From contig NZ_CADEAG010000007.1 in the NCBI RefSeq assembly GCF_902825155.1, forward strand, positions 44,988-108,987: DNA of 64,000 nucleotides, in the 5' to 3' direction. The stretch is from Bartonella taylorii 8TBB (lineage in GTDB: Bacteria; Pseudomonadota; Alphaproteobacteria; Rhizobiales; Rhizobiaceae). Below the pieces are notes generated by a model. The model searched no databases and was not told the origin of the DNA. It worked only from the letters and a program-made list of their open reading frames with translations. The position numbers were made by a program, and so were the translations under genes. Shown here in pieces: positions 36,426-47,813 of this stretch. The first letter of the stretch is position 1; each line of letters starts with the position of its first letter.

Positions 36426-39400
36426 CTAAGCAGAATGTTGTTCTGCCATTTCTACGAGCTGTGTCATAACAGTCGCTGCTCCAGCAAGTCTTTCATCGAC
36501 TGTTGCCCAATCACGAATAAGAACGATACTTTGATCTGGTCGAATTTTTGCCATCGAGCCTTGCTTTCCAACCCACTGAACAAGAGCAACACTATTTGCA
36601 AAATAATTATTGCGAAACTGTATAACAACACCCTTTGGTCCAGTATCCAATTTTTCTACATGCGCTTTTCGACACAATGTTTTTATGTAAAAGACTTTAA
36701 GAAGATGTTGAACTTCAAGGGGTAAAGGACCAAAGCGATCAATTAACTCTGCTGCAAATTCATCAATTTGTTCTAAATCATCAAGTTCTGTTAAACGACG
36801 ATAAAGCCCCATACGTAATGGTAAATCAGGTACAAAACTTTCTGGTATCATCACTGTTGTACCAAGTGAAATTTGAGGTGACCATTGCCTATCTTCATTT
36901 TGTTCGCCATCTTTTAACTCAGCAATGGCTTCTTCAAGCATTTTTTGATAGAGTTCAAATCCAACTTCTTTGATATGCCCCGATTGCTCTTCACCCAAGA
37001 AATTACCTGAACCGCGAATATCCATATCGTGACTTGCTAATTGAAAACCAGCTCCCAAGGTATCAAGAGATTGTAAAACTTTAAGACGACGATCAGCAGC
37101 AGTTGTTAAAACTTTACCAGAAGGAAAGGTAAAGAGTGCGTAAGCACGTTGTTTTGAACGCCCTACCCTACCACGCAATTGGTAGAGAGCTGCAAGACCA
37201 AACATCTCAGCACGATGTACGATTAATGTATTAGCTGTTGGGATATCAAGACCTGATTCAATAATGGTAGTTGACAGGAGAACATCATATTGCCCATCAT
37301 AAAATGCATTCATAATATCATCAAGTTGTCCGGCTGGCATTTGCCCATGCGCTACAATAAATTTGAGTTCGGGAATATGTGTTTTGAGGTATTCTTCTAC
37401 AGAAGTAAGATCAGAAATGCGAGGACAAACATAAAAGCTTTGTCCACCACGATAATATTCTCGAAGCAATGTTTCGCGTATAACGAGTGAATCAAATGGT
37501 GAAATAAAAGTGCGTACCGCCATTCTATCAATGGGTGGAGTCGTTATCAATGAAAGTTCACGTACTCCTGATAATGCTAACCCTAAAGTTCGAGGTATGG
37601 GAGTCGCTGAAAGGGTGAGAACATGAATATCACTTTTAAGCTTTTTTAACCTCTCTTTGTGTTTTACGCCAAAATGCTGCTCCTCATCAATAATAAGAAG
37701 TCCTAATCGTGAAAAATTAACTGCATCGCTTAATAATGCATGTGTTCCAATGACAATATCAATTGTACCATCTGCAATACCCTTTTTCACTTGTGTAAGT
37801 TCTTTAGTCTTCACAAGTCTTGAAGCATGGCCAATTTTAACAGGTAATCCTTGAAAGCGTGAAATAAAAGTTTTGTAATGTTGTCGTGAAAGCAAAGTTG
37901 TCGGCACAACAACAGCAACCTGATATCCATTTAATGCTGCAACAAAAGCACTTCGAATGGCAATTTCTGTTTTTCCAAAACCAACATCACCACATATTAA
38001 GCGATCCATTGGTTTTCCTGATGCCAAATCGTCTAAAACCGCATCAATTGCATCCATTTGATCTTCCGTCTCTTCATAAGGAAAGCATGCAACGAACTCA
38101 TCAAATGGTCCAATTGGTGGAACCAAAGCAGGTGCAGACCGCGTAGCACGCTCTGCAGCTATACGGATCAGCTGGCCTGCCATTTCCAATAAATGTTTCT
38201 TTAGTCGTGTTTTACGTGCTTGCCAAGCAACACCACCTAATTTATCTAACGTTACATCTGTTCTCTCTGATCCGTAACGTGAAAGAAGCTCAATATTTTC
38301 AACGGGTAAAAAAAGTCTATCACCGTCAGCATACTTAATTTCAAGACAATCTCGTAAAATTCCAGTGGTCGTGATGGTTTTAAGACCAACAAATTGTCCA
38401 ATACCATGGTCAATATGCACAACAATATCACCAGAATTTAAAGCAGAAATTTCAGAGATAAAATTTGCATTGTGTTTACGCCGCTGTGGTGATCTTATTA
38501 ACCGATCGCCAAGGATATCCTGCTCTGCTATAATAACAAAATCTTCCACTTCAAAACCATGCTCAATCATTATAACCGCCGCAGTTATATGATCTCGGGG
38601 TGTTGCTCTTACAGTTTGTAATGATTTGACAATTTCTATTTTTTTCAATCCATACTCATCGAGAACCTGCAACAAACGATTCATTGATCCTTCGCTCCAA
38701 CAAGCTAAGAGAACCTTCTTGCCAGCAGCACGCAATGAAGCAATATGATGAACCACACTTGAAAAAACATTTTTTTCTTGCGCATTACGCTCTTTTACAA
38801 AGTCATATCCTAGTTTAATATTCGCGTGAACAACAGTTTGTCCAAAAGTTTGTAGAACATCAAAAGGTGTGAAATCAACACGCTGTCCGGATTGTTGCGC
38901 GCGCTCTAAAACACGCTCTGGTGTTAAATAGAGAAGATTAGGTTCTATTGGATGGTAAGAAGCAGGATTCTTTTTATCGGTTTCAAGCTCTTTGCGTGCA
39001 TCATAATAATCTTCAATAAGGCGATAGCGTTCAATAAGCACTTCTTCTATGAGATGTTCAAAGACAATAGGTAAATTACCGCAATGGTCAAAAAAAGTGT
39101 CAAGTTTTTCGTAAAAAAATGGTAACCAATGTTCCATACCGGCAAAACGTCGCCCTTGAGAAAGAGCTTCATAAAGCATGTTATTTTTTTGTGACACACC
39201 AAATGTACGAATATAATTGCTTTTAAATCGACTCACACGCTCAGGTGTAAGAACAACTTCACTCATTGAGTGTAAAAAAAAATCAGTTCTTTTATTTGTT
39301 GTTCTTTGTGTTGCCGTTTCAAATACGCGGATGGTTTCCAAAGTGTCACCAAAAAAATCAAGCCGTAAAGGTTCAGTATCAATAGGAGAAAAAATATCAA

Positions 39401-39926
39401 GAATTCCTCCTCTCACAGCAAATTCACCAACATCACGTACAACCGTAACGCGTTCAAAACCATTGGATTCTAAAAATTGAATTAAATGCCCCATGTTAGC
39501 ACGCTGACCAACACGTACATGAATCATTTGATTTTCAATCATTTCATGAGGAGGTAGTTTTTGAATAATTGCATTTGCTGTTGTTAATATAATTGCAGCA
39601 CGTGGATTCTTACGTAAATTTGCTATATGTGCCAAAGCTGAGAACCGACGTGCCATAACAGAAATCCCAGGAGATACTCTGTCATAGGGTAAACAATCCC
39701 ATGCAGGAAATTGAAGTACAGGCAAATTTGGCTCAATAAAATTTAAAACTTGCTGTAAATGAACAATTTTTGTTCCATCACGGACAACATAGATAAGTGG
39801 TTTATTTTGTGCAATTTCTGAACTCAATTTGGCAAGTGCAAAAGCTTCAAATCCATCAGTAATTCCATCAAAAATTATATGAGCAGAAACGTTTTTGGGA
39901 ATGACAATTTTTTTAAATATAGGCAT
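36426..39926 (-). CDS. mfd: Transcription-repair coupling factor
   Basis: 1166 residues from ATG 39926; an open TTG extension to 39950 would overlap sdhE. Mfd removes stalled RNA polymerase and recruits UvrA. The N-terminal UvrB-like part has FPAWDCLPYDRVSPGISVMARR and GEFAVRGGILDIFSP. The polymerase-interacting domain follows with DIVVHIDHGIGQFVGL (near 505). The translocase has Walker A GDVGFGKTEIAIRSAF (near 655), DEEQHFGVKHKERLK, TLSATPIPRTL, and the QLRGRVGRSKQRAYALF motif VI. The C-terminal TRCF domain ends the protein. Starts 5 bases after the sdhE stop. Confidence 0.96.
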   Translation of the reverse strand: MPIFKKIVIPKNVSAHIIFDGITDGFEAFALAKLSSEIAQNKPLIYVVRDGTKIVHLQQVLNFIEPNLPVLQFPAWDCLPYDRVSPGISVMARRFSALAHIANLRKNPRAAIILTTANAIIQKLPPHEMIENQMIHVRVGQRANMGHLIQFLESNGFERVTVVRDVGEFAVRGGILDIFSPIDTEPLRLDFFGDTLETIRVFETATQRTTNKRTDFFLHSMSEVVLTPERVSRFKSNYIRTFGVSQKNNMLYEALSQGRRFAGMEHWLPFFYEKLDTFFDHCGNLPIVFEHLIEEVLIERYRLIEDYYDARKELETDKKNPASYHPIEPNLLYLTPERVLERAQQSGQRVDFTPFDVLQTFGQTVVHANIKLGYDFVKERNAQEKNVFSSVVHHIASLRAAGKKVLLACWSEGSMNRLLQVLDEYGLKKIEIVKSLQTVRATPRDHITAAVIMIEHGFEVEDFVIIAEQDILGDRLIRSPQRRKHNANFISEISALNSGDIVVHIDHGIGQFVGLKTITTTGILRDCLEIKYADGDRLFLPVENIELLSRYGSERTDVTLDKLGGVAWQARKTRLKKHLLEMAGQLIRIAAERATRSAPALVPPIGPFDEFVACFPYEETEDQMDAIDAVLDDLASGKPMDRLICGDVGFGKTEIAIRSAFVAALNGYQVAVVVPTTLLSRQHYKTFISRFQGLPVKIGHASRLVKTKELTQVKKGIADGTIDIVIGTHALLSDAVNFSRLGLLIIDEEQHFGVKHKERLKKLKSDIHVLTLSATPIPRTLGLALSGVRELSLITTPPIDRMAVRTFISPFDSLVIRETLLREYYRGGQSFYVCPRISDLTSVEEYLKTHIPELKFIVAHGQMPAGQLDDIMNAFYDGQYDVLLSTTIIESGLDIPTANTLIVHRAEMFGLAALYQLRGRVGRSKQRAYALFTFPSGKVLTTAADRRLKVLQSLDTLGAGFQLASHDMDIRGSGNFLGEEQSGHIKEVGFELYQKMLEEAIAELKDGEQNEDRQWSPQISLGTTVMIPESFVPDLPLRMGLYRRLTELDDLEQIDEFAAELIDRFGPLPLEVQHLLKVFYIKTLCRKAHVEKLDTGPKGVVIQFRNNYFANSVALVQWVGKQGSMAKIRPDQSIVLIRDWATVDERLAGAATVMTQLVEMAEQHSA

Positions 39927-39931
39927 AGAAA

Positions 39932-40222
39932 TCAATTTAAATTTATGCAAAGATGGTAGTTTACAACGTCACGAAAAAGTGGACCATCAACTTCAGAAGG
40001 TGGTGAAATTTCTCCCGTAACCCATGCAAATAAATCGCGATCATCAAAAGACATAATATACTCAAGTTCAGAAATCGTTTTAGCATTCATTCCAGCAATA
40101 TGGGAATCTACGTAGTGTCCAAAAATTAAATCCATTTCACGAATACCACGGTGCCATGCACGAAAAACCAATCGGCGGCGGCGCACGTCCAGTTGATCTT
40201 CGTCAACGACAAAAACTGTCAT
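39932..40222 (-). CDS. sdhE: FAD assembly factor SdhE
   Basis: 96 residues. SdhE helps attach FAD covalently to succinate dehydrogenase subunit A. The signature RRRRLVFRAWHRGIREMDLIFGHYVD (about 14-39) includes the RGxxE motif with the Glu essential for flavinylation; FDDRDLFAWVTGE near 58-70 is the second conserved block. Slightly longer than E. coli SdhE. Probably cotranscribed with mfd, which begins at its end. AAGGAG lies upstream of the ATG. Confidence 0.93.
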   Translation of the reverse strand: MTVFVVDEDQLDVRRRRLVFRAWHRGIREMDLIFGHYVDSHIAGMNAKTISELEYIMSFDDRDLFAWVTGEISPPSEVDGPLFRDVVNYHLCINLN

Positions 40223-40297
40223 AAAAGTCTCCTTGAATTAAGTAAAAAGTGATATAAATCGAGTTTTTAATTTGTAAAATAAATTTTGCACCTTAAT

Positions 40298-40978
40298 CTA
40301 GGGAAGTTCAATAATCCTTTTTTCTTTAAGCGTAATTCGACGATGCATTTGTTTAGCCAAAGCGTAATTATGTGTTGCAATAAGAGCAGAAAGGCCAGAT
40401 TGACGAACAAGCGCAGATAAGGCTTGAAATACATAAGCTGAAGTTACAGGATCAAGATTTCCTGTAGGCTCATCAGCCAAAAGAACTGAAGGACCATTTG
40501 CGACTGCACGTGCAATAGCAACACGTTGTTGTTCGCCACCCGATAATTCTGATGGGCGATGATTAGCGCGATGAGAAACACGCAGATATGTAAGCAATTT
40601 AAGTGCACGATCTTCTGCTATAGATTTTTTAAATCCTGCTATCATTTGCGGGATCATAACATTTTCTAAAGCCGTAAATTCTGGAAGCAGATGATGAAAT
40701 TGATAGACAAAACCAATATCATTTCGTCTTATAGCTGTTCGTTCATTATCAGAGCGCTTTGCACAAGAAATTCCCCGTAACATCACATCTCCAGCCGTTG
40801 GTTTTTCTAATAATCCAGCGATATGAAGAAGTGTAGATTTCCCAGCACCAGATGGTGCTACAAGTGCTACAAGTTCCCCACGATTAAGGATAAAATTCGC
40901 TTTATCTAAAATAATGAGAGGTTTATTACTTTCAAAAAAATGTCTCTCAATCTCTACAAGCTCTAAAACAGCCGTCAT
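40298..40978 (-). CDS. lolD: Lipoprotein-releasing ABC transporter ATPase LolD
   Basis: 226 residues. Powers extraction of lipoproteins from the inner membrane. Walker A is [20 protein letters not shown] (about 37-56), the signature is [19 protein letters not shown] near 143, Walker B is [13 protein letters not shown] near 164, and the switch is [14 protein letters not shown]. The start shares one base with the lolC stop at 40978. Rhizobial dnaE often follows this pair; here sdhE-mfd does. Confidence 0.94.
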   Translation of the reverse strand: MTAVLELVEIERHFFESNKPLIILDKANFILNRGELVALVAPSGAGKSTLLHIAGLLEKPTAGDVMLRGISCAKRSDNERTAIRRNDIGFVYQFHHLLPEFTALENVMIPQMIAGFKKSIAEDRALKLLTYLRVSHRANHRPSELSGGEQQRVAIARAVANGPSVLLADEPTGNLDPVTSAYVFQALSALVRQSGLSALIATHNYALAKQMHRRITLKEKRIIELP

Positions 40979-42261
40979 TATTCATACCTTAAAGCTTGTA
41001 CAGGATCCAGTTTAGCAGCCCGCCATGCCGGCACAAGTGCTGCAAGAAATGACAAAAATAAAGCCATTACAGCAACCATAGCTGTTTGTCCCCACTCAAT
41101 TTGCGCAGGCAATTTTGTTAAAAAATAAAGTTGAGGATTAAAGACATTAACATTAAATAACCAAGATACAAAATCCTGAATATGATTAATATTCGCGGTC
41201 GCTATAACACCCAAAATTAAACCCAATATTGTTCCAACAAATCCAATCATCATACCAGTGACGATAAATATACGAAGAATTGCACTTTGTTGTGCGCCCA
41301 TCGTACGTAAAATTGCAATATCATGGCTTTTATCTTTTACAAGCATAATTAACCCTGAAATAATATTTAAAGCAGCAACAAGAACAATAAGAGAAAGAAT
41401 AAAAAACATAACATTCCGTTCAATCTGTAAAGCTGAAAAAAAAGCCTGATTGCGTTCACGCCAATCAATTAAATAGATCTGTTGTTCAACAATTTTTTCT
41501 ACAACTGGTTTTATTTTCTCAACAACATCAGGATTATTTAGAAATAATTCTAAAGACTTAACCTGATCTCCTAAATTAAAAAACATTTGCGCTTCATGGA
41601 GAGGCATAAAAACGAATATTGAATCATATTCAGACATGCCCACTTCAAAAATAGCAGTCACTTTATAAGCCTTAACACGTGGCGTAACTCCAAAAGGAGT
41701 CTCATCACCATCTGGTGTAATAATACGAAGATCACTCCCAACGGTAAGGCCTAATTTTGATGCTAAACCACTTCCAATTGCAACACCTTCCTCTTTATCA
41801 AATTGAGCAAGCGAACCTAACCTAATATTTTGGGATACTGCTTTAAGCTTTTCTAAATCTTGTTTGCGCATACCACGAACTAATGCACCAGACCCTCCTT
41901 CAAGTTCACCTTGAACGAGCGCTTGACCTTCAATAACAGGTAAAGCAAATTTTATACCATTCACAGATTCTAAAGAAGAAATAAGTGTCTTATAATCAGA
42001 AAAACCAGAATGAACTGCCTGAACAATAAGGTGTCCATTCATGCCAAGAATACGATTGAGAAGCTCTGTACGAAAACCATTCATCACTGCCATAACAACA
42101 ACGAGAGCAAACACCCCTAACATAATTCCAATGAGAGAAATAATTGAAATAACAGATGCAACGACATGTTTTTTATTGGGAATCATATAACGAAAAGCAA
42201 TCATCCATTCATAAGATGAAAACCATTTATTTCTCAACCTCTTCATAATATTGCCTATCAA
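40978..42261 (-). CDS. lolC: Lipoprotein-releasing ABC transporter permease LolC/LolE
   Basis: 427 residues. MacB-type permease with one N-terminal membrane segment (about 31-60, in [30 protein letters not shown]), a large periplasmic domain (about 65-270), and three C-terminal segments ending in [20 protein letters not shown], the typical coupling helix and tail. In alphaproteobacteria one permease serves as both LolC and LolE. The start overlaps the proS stop by 4 bases (42258-42261), so proS-lolC-lolD is one operon. Confidence 0.92.
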   Translation of the reverse strand: MIGNIMKRLRNKWFSSYEWMIAFRYMIPNKKHVVASVISIISLIGIMLGVFALVVVMAVMNGFRTELLNRILGMNGHLIVQAVHSGFSDYKTLISSLESVNGIKFALPVIEGQALVQGELEGGSGALVRGMRKQDLEKLKAVSQNIRLGSLAQFDKEEGVAIGSGLASKLGLTVGSDLRIITPDGDETPFGVTPRVKAYKVTAIFEVGMSEYDSIFVFMPLHEAQMFFNLGDQVKSLELFLNNPDVVEKIKPVVEKIVEQQIYLIDWRERNQAFFSALQIERNVMFFILSLIVLVAALNIISGLIMLVKDKSHDIAILRTMGAQQSAILRIFIVTGMMIGFVGTILGLILGVIATANINHIQDFVSWLFNVNVFNPQLYFLTKLPAQIEWGQTAMVAVMALFLSFLAALVPAWRAAKLDPVQALRYE

Positions 42262-43583
42262 ATCACAGAAAACTGTTTGAGTACATCTTCAACTGTTAGA
42301 GACTTTTTAATGCCCGTTTTGCGATCTTTCATTTCAACTTCATTTTGTGCAATGCTTTTAGGTCCAACAATTATTTGTGTTGGTAAACCAATTAAATCCA
42401 TTGTTGCAAATTTGGTTCCGGGACGCTCATTTCTATCATCTAATAATGGGTCAAAACCAGCATGTCTTAATCCCTGATACAGAGTTTCACACGCATGCGT
42501 ACATTTCTCATCATCTGGTTTCATATTGATTATAGCAAAATCAAACGGTGCCATAGAGCTTGGCCAAATAATACCATTTTCATCATGAGAAGCTTCAATA
42601 GCTGCTGCAACAAGGCGTGAAGGTCCAATGCCATAAGATCCCATAGAGACAACATGCTCTTTTCCATCTTGTCCCATAACTTTCGCTTTCATCGGAGCAG
42701 AATATTTCGTGCCAAAGTGGAAAATATGCCCTACTTCAATACCACGCGCTGAAAGACGATTTTTATCAGGAACTTTAGCCCACTCTTCTTCATTATGCAT
42801 TTCCTCTGTTGCTGCATAAAAAGATGTCCACTGTTTAACAATATTAGCTAAAACAGTTTTATCATTAAAATCGATCAAACTGTGTGGAACAGTAAGTTCA
42901 AGAAATTGTTTATCACAAAATATAGCACTCTCTCCCGTTTCAGCCAAAATAATAAATTCATGGCTGAGTTCACCGCCAATTGGTCCTGTATCAGCACGCA
43001 TAGGAATTGCTTTTAAGCCAAGACGAGAAAAAGTACGTAAATAAGCAATAAACATACGATTATAAGATGTTTGAGAACCTTCATAATCAAGATCAAACGA
43101 ATAAGCATCTTTCATTAAAAACTCTCGTGAACGCATCACACCAAAACGTGGACGGATTTCATCACGAAACTTCCATTGAATATGGTACAAATTGAGTGGG
43201 AGATCTTTGTAAGAATGGACATAAGAACGGAAAATATCTGTTACCATCTCTTCATTTGTCGGACCATAAAGCAAATCACGCTTTTGACGATCTTTAATAC
43301 GGAGCATTTCCAAACCATAATCATCATAACGATTACTTTCACGCCAAAGCTCTGCAGATTGAATTGTAGGCATTAATATTTCTATAGCACCAGCTCGTTC
43401 TTGTTCCTCACGAATAATCTTACAAACTTTATCAAGTACCTTTTTGCCTAAGGGAAGCCAAGAATAAATCCCTGATGTTTGTTGGCGAATCATACCTGCA
43501 CGCAACATCAATCGATGAGAAACAATCTCCGCTTCCTTAGGATTCTCTTTTAAAAGTGGAAGGAAATATTGAGAAAGACGCAT
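42258..43583 (-). CDS. proS: Prolyl-tRNA synthetase, short bacterial type
   Basis: 441 residues, the alphaproteobacterial form without the editing domain. Charges tRNA-Pro. Class II motif 2 is [26 protein letters not shown] (about 138-163), with [15 protein letters not shown] before it; motif 3 is [23 protein letters not shown] (near 318-340). The anticodon-binding domain follows with [26 protein letters not shown]. It heads the proS-lolC-lolD operon. Confidence 0.96.
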   Translation of the reverse strand: MRLSQYFLPLLKENPKEAEIVSHRLMLRAGMIRQQTSGIYSWLPLGKKVLDKVCKIIREEQERAGAIEILMPTIQSAELWRESNRYDDYGLEMLRIKDRQKRDLLYGPTNEEMVTDIFRSYVHSYKDLPLNLYHIQWKFRDEIRPRFGVMRSREFLMKDAYSFDLDYEGSQTSYNRMFIAYLRTFSRLGLKAIPMRADTGPIGGELSHEFIILAETGESAIFCDKQFLELTVPHSLIDFNDKTVLANIVKQWTSFYAATEEMHNEEEWAKVPDKNRLSARGIEVGHIFHFGTKYSAPMKAKVMGQDGKEHVVSMGSYGIGPSRLVAAAIEASHDENGIIWPSSMAPFDFAIINMKPDDEKCTHACETLYQGLRHAGFDPLLDDRNERPGTKFATMDLIGLPTQIIVGPKSIAQNEVEMKDRKTGIKKSLTVEDVLKQFSVI

Positions 43584-43807
43584 TGAAATAATTAACTCCT
43601 AATCAGACCCATCATATTGGAATAATTTAAATATAATATATGCTTATCTATAACTACATTCTGCATGCTTGCAAACATAACGATCGTATTGTTGAAAAAT
43701 TTATGTGCTCTATTCCTTATTGGGCTTATTTTTAGCGATAAAATGATCTGACAATTTTATTGTCTCTTCCTTTCATTAAAAAGAAAATAACCTAATATTA
43801 AAACGCT

Positions 43808-45484
43808 TTATTTTGACCGATGTAAAAAAACCGTACAGATAGGTTTTTTTCGCCAAATTTCATTAACAGCTGCTCTCACTGCACGCCGCGTCGCTTCCCG
43901 AATAAGTTCATTGTTTTTTCGTTTATTGCGAGGAATGTTATAAAGTGTATTTTCTACAATATCTAAAAGAATATCTCTCAAACTTTTCTCTTTTCCATTC
44001 TTTTCAGGTAATCCGTATGTGATTAAACCAATATCATCTAATAACTCATCTTTGCTGTTCATATGGAGGGAAATGGCAATGTAACCAGCATAACTTAGTT
44101 TGCGACGTTCGCGAATTCCTAATTCATCTTCATTCCCAATAAGGCAACCATCTTTATAGATGCGACCAACAGGAACTTGATCAATGACTTCTACAGGCTC
44201 TGGAGCAAGACGTAGTATACTACCATTTCTAATATCCCTAACAATTTTAATACCTGCTTGACGCGCTAAAGTCGCGTGAGCAGTAAGATGCATTGCCTCA
44301 CCATGCACAGGAACAAGTATCTTTGGTTTTATCCAATCATACATCTGTAAAAGTTCTGAACGACGAGGATGACCAGAAACATGAACAAGTGCATCTTCAT
44401 TTGTGATCGTTTTAATTCCCAGATCTATGAAACGATTTTGTATTTCAAGAATAGCTTTTTCATTTCCTGGTATACTTCGTGATGAATAAATAACGGTATC
44501 ACCAGCAGAAAGCATAATCTTTCCCATTCCATTTCGCGATAGTTTAGCTAGGGCCGCACACGGTTCACCTTGACTCCCCGTCACAACTAAAATAATATTT
44601 TTCCGCGGAATATGTGCATAATCATCTTCCGTAATAAATGGTGCCAAGCCTTTCATATAACCAAGCTCTTCCGCAACCATAATACTTCGCTTAAGAGAGC
44701 GCCCAATGACAAGAACTTTGCGACCAACAGATTCAGCAGCAAGAGCAATTGAACGTATCCGACCAATATTAGAGGCAAAAGTTGCAAACGCAACACGCCC
44801 TTCAGCTTTCGAAATAATTTCAGAAAGGCTTCTCTGAACTTGCTGTTCTGATGGTGATATACCATCCCGACATGCATTTGTGGAATCACAAAGTAAGGCT
44901 AAAACACCTTGATTCCCTAAAGCACGAAACCGTTTTTCATCTGTTACAGGACCAAGCGAAGGTGTATGGTCTATTTTCCAATCACCAGTATGAATCACAG
45001 TGCCTAAAGATGTTGTAAGTGCCAAAGATACAGATTCTGGAATCGAATGATTAACGGCTATAGCCTCAATTGAAAAAGAACCAACCTGAAAGCAATCACC
45101 AGCTTGAAAAATATTGAGTGAAATTTTAGGAGATTCAAAATCTGATTGTCTTTTACTCTCCAATAATCCCGCCGTGAAAGAAGTACAGTAAAGCGGAACT
45201 TTAAGCTTTGGTAATAAATCAAGGACAGCACCATAATGATCTTCATGAGCATGAGTCAAAACAAGACCAGATATATTATGTTTTTCACTTTCTAGAAAAC
45301 GAATATCAGGTAAAATAAGATCTGCTCCCGGTAATTCAGGACCAGCAAAACTAACCCCCATATCAACAAGTAACCATTCACGAAGATTTTTGGGACCAAA
45401 TCCGTAAGCAGCCAGATTCATCCCTATTTCACCGACTCCTCCTAAAGGTAAAAAAACTAATTCATTCTCACTGGCTGCAACCAT
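43808..45484 (-). CDS. rnj: Ribonuclease J
   Basis: 558 residues from ATG 45484, preceded by GGGAG 8 bases upstream; ATG at 45502 is open but lacks a site. A metallo-beta-lactamase/beta-CASP RNase with endo- and 5' exonuclease activity, involved in RNA maturation and decay. VLTHAHEDHYGAVLDLLP near 77-94 is the metal site, IHTGDWKID near 162 another ligand, and SGHPRRSELLQMYDWIKPKILVPVHGEAMH near 360-390 the beta-CASP end. The C-terminal domain (VAAVNEIWRKKP region) is short. It follows birA at 48 bases. Confidence 0.93.
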   Translation of the reverse strand: MVAASENELVFLPLGGVGEIGMNLAAYGFGPKNLREWLLVDMGVSFAGPELPGADLILPDIRFLESEKHNISGLVLTHAHEDHYGAVLDLLPKLKVPLYCTSFTAGLLESKRQSDFESPKISLNIFQAGDCFQVGSFSIEAIAVNHSIPESVSLALTTSLGTVIHTGDWKIDHTPSLGPVTDEKRFRALGNQGVLALLCDSTNACRDGISPSEQQVQRSLSEIISKAEGRVAFATFASNIGRIRSIALAAESVGRKVLVIGRSLKRSIMVAEELGYMKGLAPFITEDDYAHIPRKNIILVVTGSQGEPCAALAKLSRNGMGKIMLSAGDTVIYSSRSIPGNEKAILEIQNRFIDLGIKTITNEDALVHVSGHPRRSELLQMYDWIKPKILVPVHGEAMHLTAHATLARQAGIKIVRDIRNGSILRLAPEPVEVIDQVPVGRIYKDGCLIGNEDELGIRERRKLSYAGYIAISLHMNSKDELLDDIGLITYGLPEKNGKEKSLRDILLDIVENTLYNIPRNKRKNNELIREATRRAVRAAVNEIWRKKPICTVFLHRSK

Positions 45485-45532
45485 AAACATCTCCCAAATC
45501 ATTAAGGTAATCTGATGGTGAAATAAAAATTT

Positions 45533-46342
45533 TTAATAACGACCTGCATTAACAGAAGCAGCCGAACCAAAATGAACATCTCCAGCTGTTATAATGACTG
45601 CCTGACCATTTTTTTGCTTTATGATGCAATTAAAATCACTATCAAGACCATCAAAAATACCCTCAATGATTTTTTCATCATTCACTACTTTGACATGCTG
45701 TCCAAGGTGAGCAGAATATAAAAGCCATTTTTTTCGGATTATTTCACATCCTTTTGGTTGTTTCCAAAGAAAGTAATTTTTAGAAAAACACTCCGTCAAA
45801 ACTGTAAATAGCTGTTCTACTTCAATATGCAAACCAATATTCTTTAAACTTGAAGTAGGATATGGCGCATCTTCATAGTGATACTTTACATTTATTCCAA
45901 TACCAATAATCAATGCGTACTTTTGTGGTGTCACTTTAAAAATCTCGAGCAAAACTCCAGAGCTTTTAGCCCCTCCTAGCAAAATATCATTTGGCCATTT
46001 TAAACAAACAATACTGTCTGTTTGCTTTTCACCCTTTATAAATTGTTTTATTGCCTCTGCCACACTTACTCCAGCAACAAAACCAAGTTGAGCAGCAGTT
46101 TTATGAAAAATATCATCAGTTAACAAAAGACTAGAATAAAGGTTCCCTTTCGGACTAGACCAAGTCCTCCCTCTTCTCGCTCTTCCCTGTGATTGTTCCT
46201 GCGCAACAATCCAAAGATAACCTCGATGACCAGTTTGCGCTTTTTTTTGCGCAATAAAATTGGTTGAATCAACACTTTTGTACGCTTCAACAGTGTATCC
46301 TTGTTTTTGTGCAAAATCCGATAAAATATAAACCATATTCAT
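45533..46342 (-). CDS. birA: Biotin-[acetyl-CoA-carboxylase] ligase
   Basis: 269 residues. Attaches biotin to carboxylases. It lacks the DNA-binding domain found in E. coli BirA, so should be a pure ligase. The biotin-AMP loop is SQGRARRGRTWSSPKGNLYSSLLL (about 51-74), with the substrate helix CLKWPNDILLGGAKSSGVLLE near 112-133 and the C-terminal SH3-like part near 215-269. The start overlaps the nuoN stop by one base (TAATG), the same arrangement as in many rhizobia. Confidence 0.93.
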   Translation of the reverse strand: MNMVYILSDFAQKQGYTVEAYKSVDSTNFIAQKKAQTGHRGYLWIVAQEQSQGRARRGRTWSSPKGNLYSSLLLTDDIFHKTAAQLGFVAGVSVAEAIKQFIKGEKQTDSIVCLKWPNDILLGGAKSSGVLLEIFKVTPQKYALIIGIGINVKYHYEDAPYPTSSLKNIGLHIEVEQLFTVLTECFSKNYFLWKQPKGCEIIRKKWLLYSAHLGQHVKVVNDEKIIEGIFDGLDSDFNCIIKQKNGQAVIITAGDVHFGSAASVNAGRY

Positions 46343-47802
46343 TAAAACAATGCGGCGGCTGCTTTTTCTGCTAACTCAGCAAACCAAACTCCAAAAAGCG
46401 TATAAAATAAAACAAAAAATGCAGAAAGACCGAGACAAAATTTAAGTTCATTCGATAAAACAACAAAATGCGCTTTTGCGTCATCAAACCACATAATTTT
46501 AATAACTCTCAAATAGTAAAAAGCCCCAACAACAGACGCTATCATCCCAACGATAGCAAGCGAAGTAAGTCCAGCATGAACAGCAGCCGAAAATGTATAC
46601 CATTTCCCAAAAAAACCAGCCATAGGGGGGATACTCGCTAAAGAAAAAAGTTGTATTGTCATCACAACAGCCATAAACGGATTAGTCTTTATTAACCCTG
46701 AAAGATCATAAATATTTTCAACATTTCCAACACTAGACCGCATTCCAAGAATAAAAGCAAATGAACCAAGCGTCATGCCAAGATAAATAGTCATATAAAG
46801 AATAACACTTTTTATCCCAAGAATATCTCCAGCAGCTAAACCAACAAGTGCATACCCCATATGACTGATTGACGAATAAGCCATTAAACGCTTAATATTG
46901 CTCTGGCCAATTGCAGCGAATGCACCAAGTATCATCGACGCAATCGCCATGAACACCAAAATTTGCTGCCATGCAGGCATAGAACCATCAGTACCACCTA
47001 GTGGAATAAAGGTCGCAACAATAACACGAATAATGAGTGCCATCGCAGCAACTTTAGGAGCACCCGCAAAAAATGCTGTAATAGGTGTTGGCGCTCCTTC
47101 ATAAACATCAGGTGTCCACATATGAAATGGAACTGCAGAAATTTTGAAAGCCAAACCCGCTAAAATAAAAACAATTCCAAAAATAACTCCCAATTGTAAA
47201 TTTTCACCTTTTAAAGCAATAGAAATTTCGCGAAAACCAATTTGACCGGTAAAACCATAAAGCAAAGAAATGCCATAAAGCAGTAATCCTGAAGATAACG
47301 CCCCTAAAACAAAATACTTTATACCTGCTTCAGAAGATTTGATATTATCACGATTGATTGCAGCTAAAACGTATAAAGCTAAGGATTGTAGTTCTAATCC
47401 CATATAAAGCGATAACATATTACCAGCTGAAATCATCAGCATCATGCCAAGGGTTGCTAAAAGAACGAGCACTGGAAATTCAAATATATCAAGCTTTTGC
47501 GCACAAGTAAAACCAACAGACATAATAAGAGCAAAGAGTGCACCAATAAGCGTTAAAATTTTCATATAACGGCCAAAAGAGTCTATAATGAGCGCATTGG
47601 TTTGAAATACACCACTTTTCGGAAAAACAACGATAATAACAATAGCTGCTACAAGAAGAGCAATGGCCAAACCAATCACAGTTAAAGAGGAACGTGCATT
47701 GGAATAAACACCAATCAAAAGCAATACTATTCCTCCCAATACTATTAAAATCTCTGGAATAATTAATACTAATTGGGCTATTATTTCGGTTTGCATGTGC
47801 AT
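46342..47802 (-). CDS. nuoN: NADH-quinone oxidoreductase subunit N
   Basis: 486 residues with about 13-14 hydrophobic segments. One of three antiporter-like proton-pumping subunits of complex I. The conserved charged residues in membrane segments are visible: the Glu in [16 protein letters not shown] (near 132), the Lys in [17 protein letters not shown], the Lys in [20 protein letters not shown] (near 233-252), and the Lys in [18 protein letters not shown]. Follows nuoM by 11 bases and ends inside the start of birA. Confidence 0.96.
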   Translation of the reverse strand: MHMQTEIIAQLVLIIPEILIVLGGIVLLLIGVYSNARSSLTVIGLAIALLVAAIVIIVVFPKSGVFQTNALIIDSFGRYMKILTLIGALFALIMSVGFTCAQKLDIFEFPVLVLLATLGMMLMISAGNMLSLYMGLELQSLALYVLAAINRDNIKSSEAGIKYFVLGALSSGLLLYGISLLYGFTGQIGFREISIALKGENLQLGVIFGIVFILAGLAFKISAVPFHMWTPDVYEGAPTPITAFFAGAPKVAAMALIIRVIVATFIPLGGTDGSMPAWQQILVFMAIASMILGAFAAIGQSNIKRLMAYSSISHMGYALVGLAAGDILGIKSVILYMTIYLGMTLGSFAFILGMRSSVGNVENIYDLSGLIKTNPFMAVVMTIQLFSLASIPPMAGFFGKWYTFSAAVHAGLTSLAIVGMIASVVGAFYYLRVIKIMWFDDAKAHFVVLSNELKFCLGLSAFFVLFYTLFGVWFAELAEKAAAALF

Positions 47803-47813
47803 TCTTCCCTTAT